From Flavobacterium nitrogenifigens (GTDB lineage: Bacteria > Bacteroidota > Bacteroidia > Flavobacteriales > Flavobacteriaceae): DNA of 64,000 nt. Position numbers and translations under genes: made by a program. Below are positions 29,654 to 37,817 of this stretch, piece after piece; position 1 is the stretch's first letter, and every line of letters begins with the position of its first letter. Where the stretch lies: assembly GCF_003254565.1 (NCBI RefSeq), contig NZ_QJRI01000159.1, positions 1-64,000 of the forward strand. The letters are read 5' to 3'. The notes under the pieces are model-generated. The model was not told the DNA's origin and did no database searches. It worked only from the letters and a program-made list of their open reading frames with translations.

Positions 29654-31067
29654 AAGAATTTGGTATTGTTACTATAAATTTACTTCCCACACTGCTTTCG
29701 GAAAAAACAGAAATATCACCTCTGATGTTTTCAACGGCTTCTTTTACAATATACAAGCCTAAACCAGAGCCTTTGTTTTTATTTGTTCCAAAATACATAT
29801 CAAAAATATTTGCTTTATAATCGTCATGAATTCCGATTCCATTATCTGTCACTTCAAGTTTATTTAAACCGTCACTAGAATAAGTTTTTATCGTAATAAA
29901 CATTTCTGGCTTGTTGCAATCTGCATACTTAATAGCATTAGAAAGCAGATTGTTAATGATGATTTTTAGACGAAGCCCATCGCTTTCAATATGATCCACT
30001 AAAAGCTCTTGCGTGAATTTAATTTTGTTTGCATTTTCAATATGCATTAATTGTTGGATAGCTTCATTGCACAATTCTTTTAAACTCACAGGCTCCATTA
30101 TTACTTGTTTTCTTTTGTTTTTGGAGTAATCAATAATATCGCTAATAAATTGATCTTGCCTTGCTAGGCTCTGATGCATCATTTGCAAATAATTTCGAAC
30201 CTGCTCCACATCATCTTCTAATGCTGTTATTTCGATAAGACCTTTCAATGAAGTGATAGGAGATCTCAAATCGTGTGATGCGCTGTAAACAAATCGGTCC
30301 AATTCACGATTTACGGTAACAAGGTTCTCATTTTTTGCCTCTATTTCTTTTTTCGAAACTAATAGCCTTTTTACCATTATCGAATAATAAAGACAAACGC
30401 TGCAGACTATAACCAGTATGAAAAAGATATTTGTGATAATCAGTAGATCCTTTATTTTTCGAGTTCCTTCTCCCAATGTATTTGAAAAATTCCGTTCATT
30501 AACTGTTAGTCGGTCACTTATTGCACTTATTTCTTTTAAATATTTCTTTTGATCTTTAGCAGTCAATACATTATGCTCAATTTTGGCATTAATCTGCTGG
30601 CCAATAACAAATAAATCGAAAATTAGTTTGTCACCCTGTCCCCATTCATCTATAGCTTTAGATAAAAAGCTTACATGTTTAAAATTGTCAAACAGCCAGA
30701 TAATATCGTCTAAATCATCTTCGTGATTTCTGCCAATTAAAAATCCCTTTCGGGCAATTTTATTGTCTCCAGCTTTTAGGAGTGTAACTCTCGCAATTCC
30801 ATCTCCTTGAGGTACTTTTAACTCTTCGAGGTATAATTTCCATTGTGTGCGATTTTTGGTAAATAAATAAGTAATTAAGTGTCTAGATGCATCTTTTTGT
30901 CCTTTAGAATAATGTGATTCCCCATTTACGTAAGCTCTATTTGCTGATAAGATTTTAATAGTAAAAAAATTGATGCAGATTAATAATGCGCACGAAATGA
31001 ACACTATTAAAATGAGAATGAAAACATTTGGGAAACGAAAATTTTTTAAAGCTTGCAATTTAGACAT
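29643..31067 (-). CDS. Membrane histidine kinase
   Basis: A 474-aa sensor kinase. TM1 is at about 15-37, a periplasmic sensor of about 170 residues comes next (no family recognised; helical, CHASE3-like in size), and TM2 is at about 207-230. HisKA has phospho-His H265 (SHDLRSPITS), and HATPase_c has the N box (NNLLSNAIKYA) and G boxes (DNGIGI, GSGLGLYIV). It is translated with the receiver-only regulator downstream (11-base overlap). The stimulus is unknown. Confidence 0.9.
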   Translation of the reverse strand: MSKLQALKNFRFPNVFILILIVFISCALLICINFFTIKILSANRAYVNGESHYSKGQKDASRHLITYLFTKNRTQWKLYLEELKVPQGDGIARVTLLKAGDNKIARKGFLIGRNHEDDLDDIIWLFDNFKHVSFLSKAIDEWGQGDKLIFDLFVIGQQINAKIEHNVLTAKDQKKYLKEISAISDRLTVNERNFSNTLGEGTRKIKDLLIITNIFFILVIVCSVCLYYSIMVKRLLVSKKEIEAKNENLVTVNRELDRFVYSASHDLRSPITSLKGLIEITALEDDVEQVRNYLQMMHQSLARQDQFISDIIDYSKNKRKQVIMEPVSLKELCNEAIQQLMHIENANKIKFTQELLVDHIESDGLRLKIIINNLLSNAIKYADCNKPEMFITIKTYSSDGLNKLEVTDNGIGIHDDYKANIFDMYFGTNKNKGSGLGLYIVKEAVENIRGDISVFSESSVGSKFIVTIPNSYAV

Positions 31068-31335
31068 AATCTTAAAATTAGTAGGTTAATAAAACGTGCC
31101 TTTTTTGCGTGTTTTGCAAGTATGAATAAATAGTTATGGGGGAAATTTAATTCATGTTTTCGTTAAACACTTGTTAATGTATTTTGCTGATTGTAAATGC
31201 TGTCAGAATCATTCTCTCAAATATAATAAAATTTATCTTATGATTTTCGTAAAAAAGATACTGTAGAAGTTAAAATATTTTTGTTTTAAGTATTTTTGTT
31301 TAAGTATTAAATATTGGTTTTGTCAGATTGTTTGA

Positions 31336-32094
31336 TTAAAATTTAGCATAAATAATCAATCTTCTAAAGGCGTAAATAGACGGGACTATAGGAAAATAAG
31401 TATCTATTCTTTTTTTGAATTCAGCTGATAATGCTGCAAATTCCTGTTCTTCCAATCTTTCTTGATAAACAGTTAATGCAGAGCCTGAAATGAAGTCAAA
31501 AAAGTCATCTTTTTTATTAGAAATTATAGGGTAAACTTTCTCATACAGAACCAGATTTGTACCGCCATTTTCAAACAGGATTTTTGCGTATTCATCTAAG
31601 GTCAATACTGGAGAAGGACGCGTCCAATGTTTTAGATACGTTACAAAAGGTTCTTCTTGAACAAGCTGTAAAAGTATTTTATTCAGGATGTTTTCATTTT
31701 GCTGTGGCATCTGAACTGCCAGTTGTCCGCCTGGATTTATTCGGGAGATAATTTTCGGAAAAAGTTCGTTATGGTTATCAATCCATTGCAATGCGGCGTT
31801 GGAGAAGATTAAATCCCATTTGGTCTCTTCATTAATCTGTTCTAAAATCGCCTTTTCTTTAAATTTAAGATTTTCTTGTATTGGAGCTTTAGCCAGCATT
31901 TCAGCAGAATTGTCGATGCCAAGAACAGATGGCTTTGTAAGTTTTTGATACAATTTTTTGGTCAATTCACCTGTTCCGCATCCGAGGTCTATAACTTTTA
32001 GATTTGGTTTGTCAACAATATGACTTGTTAAATCATCAAACGGTTTAGAACGTTCTTCTTTAAACTCATTGTATTTTTTCGGATCCCAAGTCAT
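31336..32094 (-). CDS. tam: Trans-aconitate 2-methyltransferase-like SAM methyltransferase
   Basis: A 252-aa class I SAM-dependent methyltransferase. The SAM-binding motif DLGCGTG is at 36-42, followed by GIDNSAEML and the segment DLIFSNAALQWIDNHNELFP, then NPGGQLAVQMPQQNENI. This order and these words closely match Escherichia coli Tam, which methylates trans-aconitate, a spontaneous by-product that inhibits aconitase. The start MTWDPKKYNEFKEERSKP also fits. Two aconitase genes lie 4-9 kb away, which is consistent with this role but not in an operon with it. Confidence 0.78.
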   Translation of the reverse strand: MTWDPKKYNEFKEERSKPFDDLTSHIVDKPNLKVIDLGCGTGELTKKLYQKLTKPSVLGIDNSAEMLAKAPIQENLKFKEKAILEQINEETKWDLIFSNAALQWIDNHNELFPKIISRINPGGQLAVQMPQQNENILNKILLQLVQEEPFVTYLKHWTRPSPVLTLDEYAKILFENGGTNLVLYEKVYPIISNKKDDFFDFISGSALTVYQERLEEQEFAALSAEFKKRIDTYFPIVPSIYAFRRLIIYAKF

Positions 32095-32197
32095 GATTTT
32101 CTTTTTCTTTTAAAATTAAAGAAAATTTCCCTTGTTTCAAAAGGAAGATATAGTATATCTCATTTGTCTTGAGAGCTAATATGTTTATTAAGAATCT

Positions 32198-32593
32198 TTA
32201 GTCAAGTTCATGCCAAAAATGTCCACAACCATTTTTGCATTCTGTATTTCTTCTTTCCGTATCCGTAATTTTAAAAATCCAAAGTAAAGAGACTATTACT
32301 TTTTTATTTTCATTTTTAGGCAATGAAGCCAATTTATTGAAAGCAATTTTAGTGGAAAAACTTTTTAAGATTACAATTGGCGTATAAGTGGGTTTTAGAG
32401 GAATAGTATTTATTGCTCTTTGATAAGTTTCTGAATTATAATCGGTTTTATTTGGAATAGAGTTTAAAATGTAAATTTGAAGTGTTTCAAAAATTTCGTC
32501 AAAACTATTCTTATCCAATAATAGCTCTAAACCAATATTGAAATCCATTTTGTCTTGAGCAATTTTATTGATTATTTCTTCCATTCTTTCCAA
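32198..32593 (-). CDS. Hypothetical protein, possibly DUF5958-like
   Basis: A 131-aa cytoplasmic protein without a recognised motif, apart from a C-terminal CKNGCGHFWHEL segment (two Cys and two His, a possible metal site). The body resembles small alpha-helical Bacteroidetes proteins of the DUF5958 type, but I am not sure. A start at the second Met (32584) is also possible. It lies 103 bases before the tam-like gene on the same strand. Confidence 0.55.
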   Translation of the reverse strand: MERMEEIINKIAQDKMDFNIGLELLLDKNSFDEIFETLQIYILNSIPNKTDYNSETYQRAINTIPLKPTYTPIVILKSFSTKIAFNKLASLPKNENKKVIVSLLWIFKITDTERRNTECKNGCGHFWHELD

Positions 32594-32599
32594 GTTCTT

Positions 32600-32815
32600 T
32601 ATTTTTCATTAGGCAATTCGTAGAAATCAAATATATAAAAGTTGGAATTACTAATGTTGATTTATATATCGTTTTTGAATGCACTTTTTGTTTGCGTAAG
32701 GGGTAGGAACGGCATTCTTTTATGGTAGTTCCGATAGCTATCGGTAACCACAAAAGATAAAGTGGACAGCCGACCCACTTTTTTCGGCTGGATACACCCA
32801 AAAGATTTTAATAAA
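32600..32815. repeat. Intergenic repeat-like element with 14-bp palindrome
   Basis: The centre is a perfect palindrome CCGATAGCTATCGG (32731-32744). The surrounding segment is richer in GC than its neighbours, includes AGTGGGTCGGCTG-type words, and can be read on the minus strand as an open frame without codon-bias signs of a gene. From memory, similar intergenic sequences recur in flavobacterial genomes; I cannot check this here. Confidence 0.45.
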
Positions 32816-32929
32816 GATTTGGGTTAAATCTTGATAAATATGATCTTTTTTAAGAATTTATGGAATTTATAATTTAAAGATTAAGATTTCAGAAAAAAGT
32901 ATATCTTTATCCAACCTAAACCAATAAAA

Positions 32930-34339
32930 ATGCAAGAAAACGACCAAGAACATTTTAAAAGAGAACTCGGACTCTTAGACGGAACCATGCTTGTGGTTGG
33001 CTCTATGATCGGATCCGGGATATTTATTGTAAGCGCCGATATCGCAAGACAAGTAGGTTCGGCGGGATGGCTTACTTTAATCTGGCTTTTGTCTGGATTT
33101 ATTACTGTTGTTGCAGCAGTTAGTTACGGCGAATTGAGTGCTATGTTCCCAAAAGCAGGAGGCCAATACGTTTACCTGAAAGAAGCTTATAACAAACTGA
33201 TTGCCTTTTTGTACGGCTGGAGTTTTTTTGCAGTTATTCAGACTGGAACTATTGCAGCTGTAGGAGTGGCTTTTTCTAAATTTGCTGCTTATTTGTATGA
33301 ACCGTTGAGCGATGAGAATATTCTTTACGAACTGGGAGCTTTTAAACTCAATGCTGCTCAGCTCGTTTCAATTTTAACGATTATCATTCTGACATTCATT
33401 AATAGCCGAGGTGTAAAAAATGGAAAAATTCTGCAAACCGTTTTAACCATAATTAAAATTTTATCGCTACTAGGCTTAGTTGTTTTTGGATTGACGCTTG
33501 CTGCGAAAGCTTCTGTTTGGGATGCAAACTGGGCAGACGGATGGAGTACAAAGACATTTGACAAAGTAAGTGGATCATGGCTGCCAATTAGCGGAACTGC
33601 TTTGATTTCGGGAATTTCAGCAGCAATGGTAGGATCGTTATTTTCTAGCGATGCTTGGAATGGTGTGACTTTTATTGCGGGTGAAATTAAGAATCCGAAA
33701 CGCAATGTAGGTCTAAGTTTGTTTTTAGGAACTTTTATTGTGACCTCTCTTTATGTTGTGACAAATCTTATGTATTTGGCTGTAGTGCCGTTTGACGAAA
33801 TTGCTACAGCAAAATTTGACCGCGTTGCAGTTGTGGCCTCAGATTATATTTTCGGGAATATTGGAGCGCTCATTATTGCAATTATGATTATGATTTCGAC
33901 TTTTGCCTGCAACAACGGATTAATTATGGCGGGTGCGAGAGTATATTATACGATGGCAAAAGACGGTTTATTTTTCAAAAAAGCTGCCGTTTTAAACAGT
34001 TCGAGTGTTCCTGCTTGGGCACTTTGGGCGCAGTGCATTTGGGCTTCAGCTTTGTGTCTTACAGGAAAGTATGGCGATTTGCTTGATTTTGTAATTATCA
34101 TTGTATTGATTTTTTACATACTTACGATCTACGGAATTTTTATTCTAAGAAAAAAAATGCCAGATGCAGAAAGACCTTATAAAGCATTTGGATATCCATT
34201 TTTGCCAATGTTATATATAGTGGTAGCGTCAGCAATTTGTATTTCGTTGTTAATCACAAAATTCTCAACTTGCGGTTGGGGAGTATTAATTATGTTAACC
34301 GGAATTCCAGTTTACTATTTAACAAAACCAAGTGAATAA
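32930..34339 (+). CDS. APC-family amino acid permease
   Basis: A 469-aa inner-membrane transporter of the amino acid-polyamine-organocation superfamily, with about 12 hydrophobic segments. The first helix carries the hallmark GTMLVVGSMIGSGIF (unwound TM1 substrate site, about residues 18-32), and FNPKRN-like loop words (EIKNPKRNVG) are visible. The substrate is not predictable, though the SLC7/LAT-like type suggests neutral amino acids by exchange or symport. A near -7 box (TATCTTTA, one mismatch to TAnnTTTG) sits 20 bases before the start codon. A shared terminator follows. Confidence 0.9.
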   Translation: MQENDQEHFKRELGLLDGTMLVVGSMIGSGIFIVSADIARQVGSAGWLTLIWLLSGFITVVAAVSYGELSAMFPKAGGQYVYLKEAYNKLIAFLYGWSFFAVIQTGTIAAVGVAFSKFAAYLYEPLSDENILYELGAFKLNAAQLVSILTIIILTFINSRGVKNGKILQTVLTIIKILSLLGLVVFGLTLAAKASVWDANWADGWSTKTFDKVSGSWLPISGTALISGISAAMVGSLFSSDAWNGVTFIAGEIKNPKRNVGLSLFLGTFIVTSLYVVTNLMYLAVVPFDEIATAKFDRVAVVASDYIFGNIGALIIAIMIMISTFACNNGLIMAGARVYYTMAKDGLFFKKAAVLNSSSVPAWALWAQCIWASALCLTGKYGDLLDFVIIIVLIFYILTIYGIFILRKKMPDAERPYKAFGYPFLPMLYIVVASAICISLLITKFSTCGWGVLIMLTGIPVYYLTKPSE

Positions 34340-34365
34340 TATTTTAGCTTCAATTGAAATTTAAT

Positions 34366-34401
34366 AAAAAAAGCATCTTGATCTTTCAAGATGCTTTTTT
34401 T
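34366..34401. terminator. Bidirectional terminator
   Basis: AAAAAAGCATCTTGA pairs with TCAAGATGCTTTTTT around TCTT. It lies between the convergent permease and small membrane-protein genes and has A and T runs on both sides, so it can serve both. Confidence 0.92.
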
Positions 34402-34415
34402 ATGCTTTATACGTT

Positions 34416-34820
34416 TTAAGAATTAGATAAATCATTGGTAATTCTTTCTTCGGTAGGTCTTAAATAAAGAAGATAAACAATGAGAAGTATTCCGAACAAG
34501 ATAAATTCGGGTTTAATGAATAATATCAAAAAAGCGGCACCTTCAAGAACCGCCCATCGCATAATAGAAGCAGTTTGGTAAACAGGAAGTTTGTCTTCGA
34601 GTTTTAATTTCGGATCAATTTGTTTTAATTGTGCTTTAAATAATATACTGCTTAATACAAAGGCAAGAATAGGAATAATAAGGTATAGTATTGAATTAGA
34701 ATCAATAGCTGGAACGCTTAGTGTTTCTAACGAAATATCTCCTACAATGAAATACGCGATAATTGTTCCAGCGCAAATGCCAAGATGAATGATTTGTAAA
34801 GTTTTGATTTTTTCTGTCAT
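34416..34820 (-). CDS. Hypothetical four-helix membrane protein
   Basis: A 134-aa protein with four hydrophobic segments (about 11-27, 43-61, 87-103 and 106-121). No catalytic motif is seen. The conserved-looking words RPTEERI near the C-terminus and RWAVLEGAAFLILF in TM3 are typical of small Bacteroidetes membrane proteins of unknown function. It is followed by the bidirectional terminator. Confidence 0.7.
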   Translation of the reverse strand: MTEKIKTLQIIHLGICAGTIIAYFIVGDISLETLSVPAIDSNSILYLIIPILAFVLSSILFKAQLKQIDPKLKLEDKLPVYQTASIMRWAVLEGAAFLILFIKPEFILFGILLIVYLLYLRPTEERITNDLSNS

Positions 34821-34918
34821 AATTTGGTTTAGATTTGAGGTTGATTATGCAAGTTAATGCTAATTATTTTTAAATAAACAAATTAAGATCTTGATTTTAG
34901 CAAATGATATAGTTGTAA

Positions 34919-34950
34919 ACAAAAAAAAGACACTAGAATTAGTGTCTTTT
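34919..34950 (-). terminator. Terminator after the DUF1810 gene
   Basis: AAAAGACACTA (34925-34935) pairs with TAGTGTCTTTT (34940-34950), loop GAAT. On the minus strand the stem is followed by a T run. It lies 29 bases after the DUF1810 stop codon. Confidence 0.85.
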
Positions 34951-34978
34951 AAATGTAAATAATCGCTGTAAACTCGGG

Positions 34979-35440
34979 TTATATTTCAACCGGTTCATCA
35001 ACAGATTTTATAGTTGAATTAATAATAGACAAAGTAAGCGGATCGTTTTCTCCAGAGAAGAAAGCTTCCAGAATTTCCTGAAATATTGGATTTGCATTTT
35101 CTACCAAAGAAAACAGAGTCATGCAAGAACGCAATTTTCGAGCATCTAAATCTCCAAAAATTCCATCAGCCGATTTCATTTTAAAGGTCAATAGCAATTC
35201 TGAAATTTCAATTAAATGTTTTCCTAAAATTGGATGCTCCAAATAATCTGAAGCTTCTTTTAAATCATTAATGGCATAAAGATTTGCAGTATCGCTTTTG
35301 CCCAATCCTTTAATTTGAGGAAAAATAAACCACATCCAATGCGTCTCTTTTTTCCCTTTTCCTATTTCAGAAAGAGCAGTAAGATAAAGTTTGTTTTGTG
35401 CATCTAGGAAGCGCGCTAAATCGTTGTTTGAATAAGCCAT
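34979..35440 (-). CDS. DUF1810 family protein
   Basis: A 153-aa protein of the DUF1810 family; I recognise the signature near the N-terminus, DLARFLDAQNKLY followed by ETHWMWFIFPQIKGLG. Structural work on the family places it in a NADAR-like/YbiA-type fold group, but the substrate is not established. It is on the same strand as, and 157 bases after, the alkB gene. It has its own terminator. Confidence 0.85.
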   Translation of the reverse strand: MAYSNNDLARFLDAQNKLYLTALSEIGKGKKETHWMWFIFPQIKGLGKSDTANLYAINDLKEASDYLEHPILGKHLIEISELLLTFKMKSADGIFGDLDARKLRSCMTLFSLVENANPIFQEILEAFFSGENDPLTLSIINSTIKSVDEPVEI

Positions 35441-35597
35441 TGCGGTATTATATTTTTTTAAAAGGTTGCAAAAATAGTAAAAAAGGAAGGTTCAGCCTAA
35501 TAAAACGTTCATACAATCAGTATTTTAACTTTTTTCGACAGAATTTTCCTCGTTGAAATTGAGCTAATAAATCAGCTAGTTTTTAGTTCTGAATGCA

Positions 35598-36224
35598 TTA
35601 CGTATTACGTTGCGTTTGCCTAAAAGTTAAATTTATTCTGGGCAAAACTTTGCGTGCTGTTTTGGGTACATGATGTTGCCAAAAACTATTGGTAGTCCCC
35701 GCCATTAGTAGGAAAGATCCATGATGAAGTGGTATTTCAACCAATGGAATATCCTTTCTGAATTTATGGCGAAGTTTAAACATTCGGGTTTCTCCAAAAG
35801 TGACAGATGCTATAATTGGATCTTTACCAGATTTGTCTTCTCGGTCGCTATGCCAGCCTACGCCATCTTTTCCGTTTCGGTATAAATTTAACAGAAGGCT
35901 GTTAAAATCAAGCTGAGTTTCTTTTTCAACACGGCTTCTGATTTTTAACAATTCATACGTCCAGTCAGGTCCGTTTGGATCAGCTCCTTCGTTGTCTTTA
36001 TCTTCGTACCACGCAATCATTCTGGGAACAGTATAGGTTTTATCATAAATTTCCATTTCGTACTCTCTCCATTTCGTTTTGCGCAGTATTCTGTCATAAA
36101 AAGAATCTGATTCTTCTTTACTGAAGAAATTTTCAATCAGAATTAGTTCGCAATCCGGAAGATCAAATATTTTTTTACCTCCGTGTCCAGTGGTAAATAA
36201 TTCGGTATCGGTAAATAGTGTCAT
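35598..36224 (-). CDS. alkB: AlkB-like 2-oxoglutarate/Fe(II) dioxygenase
   Basis: A 208-aa dioxygenase that reverses alkylation damage on DNA or RNA bases by oxidative demethylation. The iron ligands are H125 and D127 (GWHSDRED) and H185 (QHHVPK). The 2-oxoglutarate/substrate arginines are in RINLTFR (R196, R202). The whole C-terminal AlkB core is present and the sequence PRMIAWYEDK fits ALKBH2/3-type bacterial AlkB proteins. It lies 41 bases after the exonuclease/GIY-YIG gene on the same strand, at the end of the damage-response gene run, and may be co-transcribed. Confidence 0.93.
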   Translation of the reverse strand: MTLFTDTELFTTGHGGKKIFDLPDCELILIENFFSKEESDSFYDRILRKTKWREYEMEIYDKTYTVPRMIAWYEDKDNEGADPNGPDWTYELLKIRSRVEKETQLDFNSLLLNLYRNGKDGVGWHSDREDKSGKDPIIASVTFGETRMFKLRHKFRKDIPLVEIPLHHGSFLLMAGTTNSFWQHHVPKTARKVLPRINLTFRQTQRNT

Positions 36225-36265
36225 AATTTTGATTTTTTACAGCTCTATTTTTCTCTAATTTGATT

Positions 36266-37642
36266 TTAGACTAAATGCTTTTTAAAGAATACTTTTCTAG
36301 GATGCTTCTCTGCATAAGAAAAAATCAGTTGTTCAATATATTGATTGCTTTTATAAGGCGTAACATAATTTTTTACGTCTGAAGGCTCATGAATCGAAAC
36401 ATCTGAAGGAAGATATCCCATACCATAAAAATGCCCATTTTCAATCCAAATGCAGCTGCGTTCTTCTTTTGATTTTCCTTTGTCGATAATGGCAAAAGTT
36501 GGTCTGTTGTTTAAGAGATAGTCAATAGCATTATCGACTTGTGCATTATGCATTATAGCATCTGGCAGACTTTGCGGATTATTATTATAGAAAAATTCTC
36601 CCTCTTCAGATCTTGAATATTTGCAGAAACGGTGATCGATTTCAAAACGTTCGGCAAGGTTTCGAAGTAAATTGATGCCTTCATGCAAACTGCTGAATTC
36701 ATGAATGCAGACCTGAAACTTGCTCACTTTGCCAATAGCGAGATATTTATAACCATTTCTCGCTTCATATTGATAAATGCCAAATTTAGCTTCAAAACGT
36801 TTTAAAGCTCTATTATAAGTCGGCCAGAGTTTTTTGATTTCAGTACATTCTAAAAGAAGCGCCATTAATTCGGTAGCGCAGACTTCAAAAGAAATTCCGT
36901 GAATATCTCTTAAAAAATGCTGTCTCTGCGGATTGATATTATTACCGCTGAAATGAGAAGAAACGCGTTTTTTCAAATTAATAGCTTTTCCAACATAAAT
37001 CACTTTTTTCGCCTGATTATAAAAATAATATACTCCTGGTTTATCGGGTAAATTATTAAAATCATCTGGCGGAAGGTTAGGAGGTAAGCGCTGGTCTTGT
37101 GCTGTTTTTTTAATCATTTTTTCGATTTCTCCAGCATCATCCCATTCTAGCAAAAGAGAAAATAATAGGGCAGTAGCATCGGCATCTCCTCCAGCACGGT
37201 GCCTATTTTCTAAATTGATATTTAAAGAATTGCAAAGATTTCCTAAACTGTAAGAACCTAAACCAGGTTTGATTTTTCTGGCCGCACGAACGGTGCAGAG
37301 TTTTTTAGCAGACCATTTAAAACCTGACTGTTCCAACTGATGATGAACGAATGAATAATCGAAATTGACATTGTGTGCAACGAAAATACGATCAGTAAGC
37401 ATTTCTAATATTTTCTCTGAAATATCATCAAAGATTGGGGCATTGGCTACCATTTCGTTATTAATGCCCGTTAATCCAAAAATAGAAGGAGGAATGTCCT
37501 GTTGAGGATTTACAAGTGTTTCATAACGATCTAGCACATTTTTACCATCATGAATAATGATCGCAATTTCAGTAATGCGACTGCCACTGGCATTTCCGCC
37601 TGTGGTTTCAATATCGACTATAGCATATTCCGTATTTTTCAT
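36266..37642 (-). CDS. DEDDh exonuclease fused to GIY-YIG (UvrC/Cho-like) nuclease
   Basis: A 458-aa fusion. Residues 1-170 are a DnaQ/epsilon-type 3'-5' exonuclease: D10 and E12 (IVDIETTGG), D95 (VNFDYS), H148 and D153 (HRAGGDAD). Residues about 200-285 are a GIY-YIG domain of the UvrC N-terminal type: KPGVYYFYNQAKKVIYVGKA with K/R-rich residues after it (the catalytic Tyr, Arg and a downstream Glu are expected). The C-terminal 170 residues are not recognised. Similar proteins are annotated as DNA polymerase III epsilon or Cho-like in many bacteria. It sits between alkB and dnaE in the damage island. Confidence 0.9.
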   Translation of the reverse strand: MKNTEYAIVDIETTGGNASGSRITEIAIIIHDGKNVLDRYETLVNPQQDIPPSIFGLTGINNEMVANAPIFDDISEKILEMLTDRIFVAHNVNFDYSFVHHQLEQSGFKWSAKKLCTVRAARKIKPGLGSYSLGNLCNSLNINLENRHRAGGDADATALLFSLLLEWDDAGEIEKMIKKTAQDQRLPPNLPPDDFNNLPDKPGVYYFYNQAKKVIYVGKAINLKKRVSSHFSGNNINPQRQHFLRDIHGISFEVCATELMALLLECTEIKKLWPTYNRALKRFEAKFGIYQYEARNGYKYLAIGKVSKFQVCIHEFSSLHEGINLLRNLAERFEIDHRFCKYSRSEEGEFFYNNNPQSLPDAIMHNAQVDNAIDYLLNNRPTFAIIDKGKSKEERSCIWIENGHFYGMGYLPSDVSIHEPSDVKNYVTPYKSNQYIEQLIFSYAEKHPRKVFFKKHLV

Positions 37643-37714
37643 CTTTATATAACGTAAGTTCTTCTTTAGTTATTTAATTTTTTAACACATAGTGTGCAGA
37701 CTTTATTTTTTAAT

Positions 37715-37794
37715 CTCGCAAAGTCGCAGAGACGCCAAGTTTTGTTTTTTTCAAGTTCTTTAAATTAAACTTTGCGACTTTGCGTCTTTGCGAG
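37715..37794. repeat. Imperfect inverted repeat between dnaE and the exonuclease gene
   Basis: The arms at 37715-37735 (CTCGCAAAGTCGCAGAGACGC type) and 37774-37794 pair at 18 of 21 positions. It lies in the 175-base gap between dnaE and the downstream exonuclease gene on the minus strand. The CGCAAAGACGC word recurs at 46404 and 46484. Confidence 0.7.
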
Positions 37795-37817
37795 CAATTT
37801 TCGGCGTTTAGTAAAAA

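Noticed and set aside
32565..32801. Open frame on the minus strand (78 aa, starting MGVSSRKKW)
   Set aside because: It crosses a palindromic, GC-rich repeat-like element and overlaps the hypothetical gene at 32198-32593. The sequence has no domain and unlikely composition, so I call it repeat, not gene.
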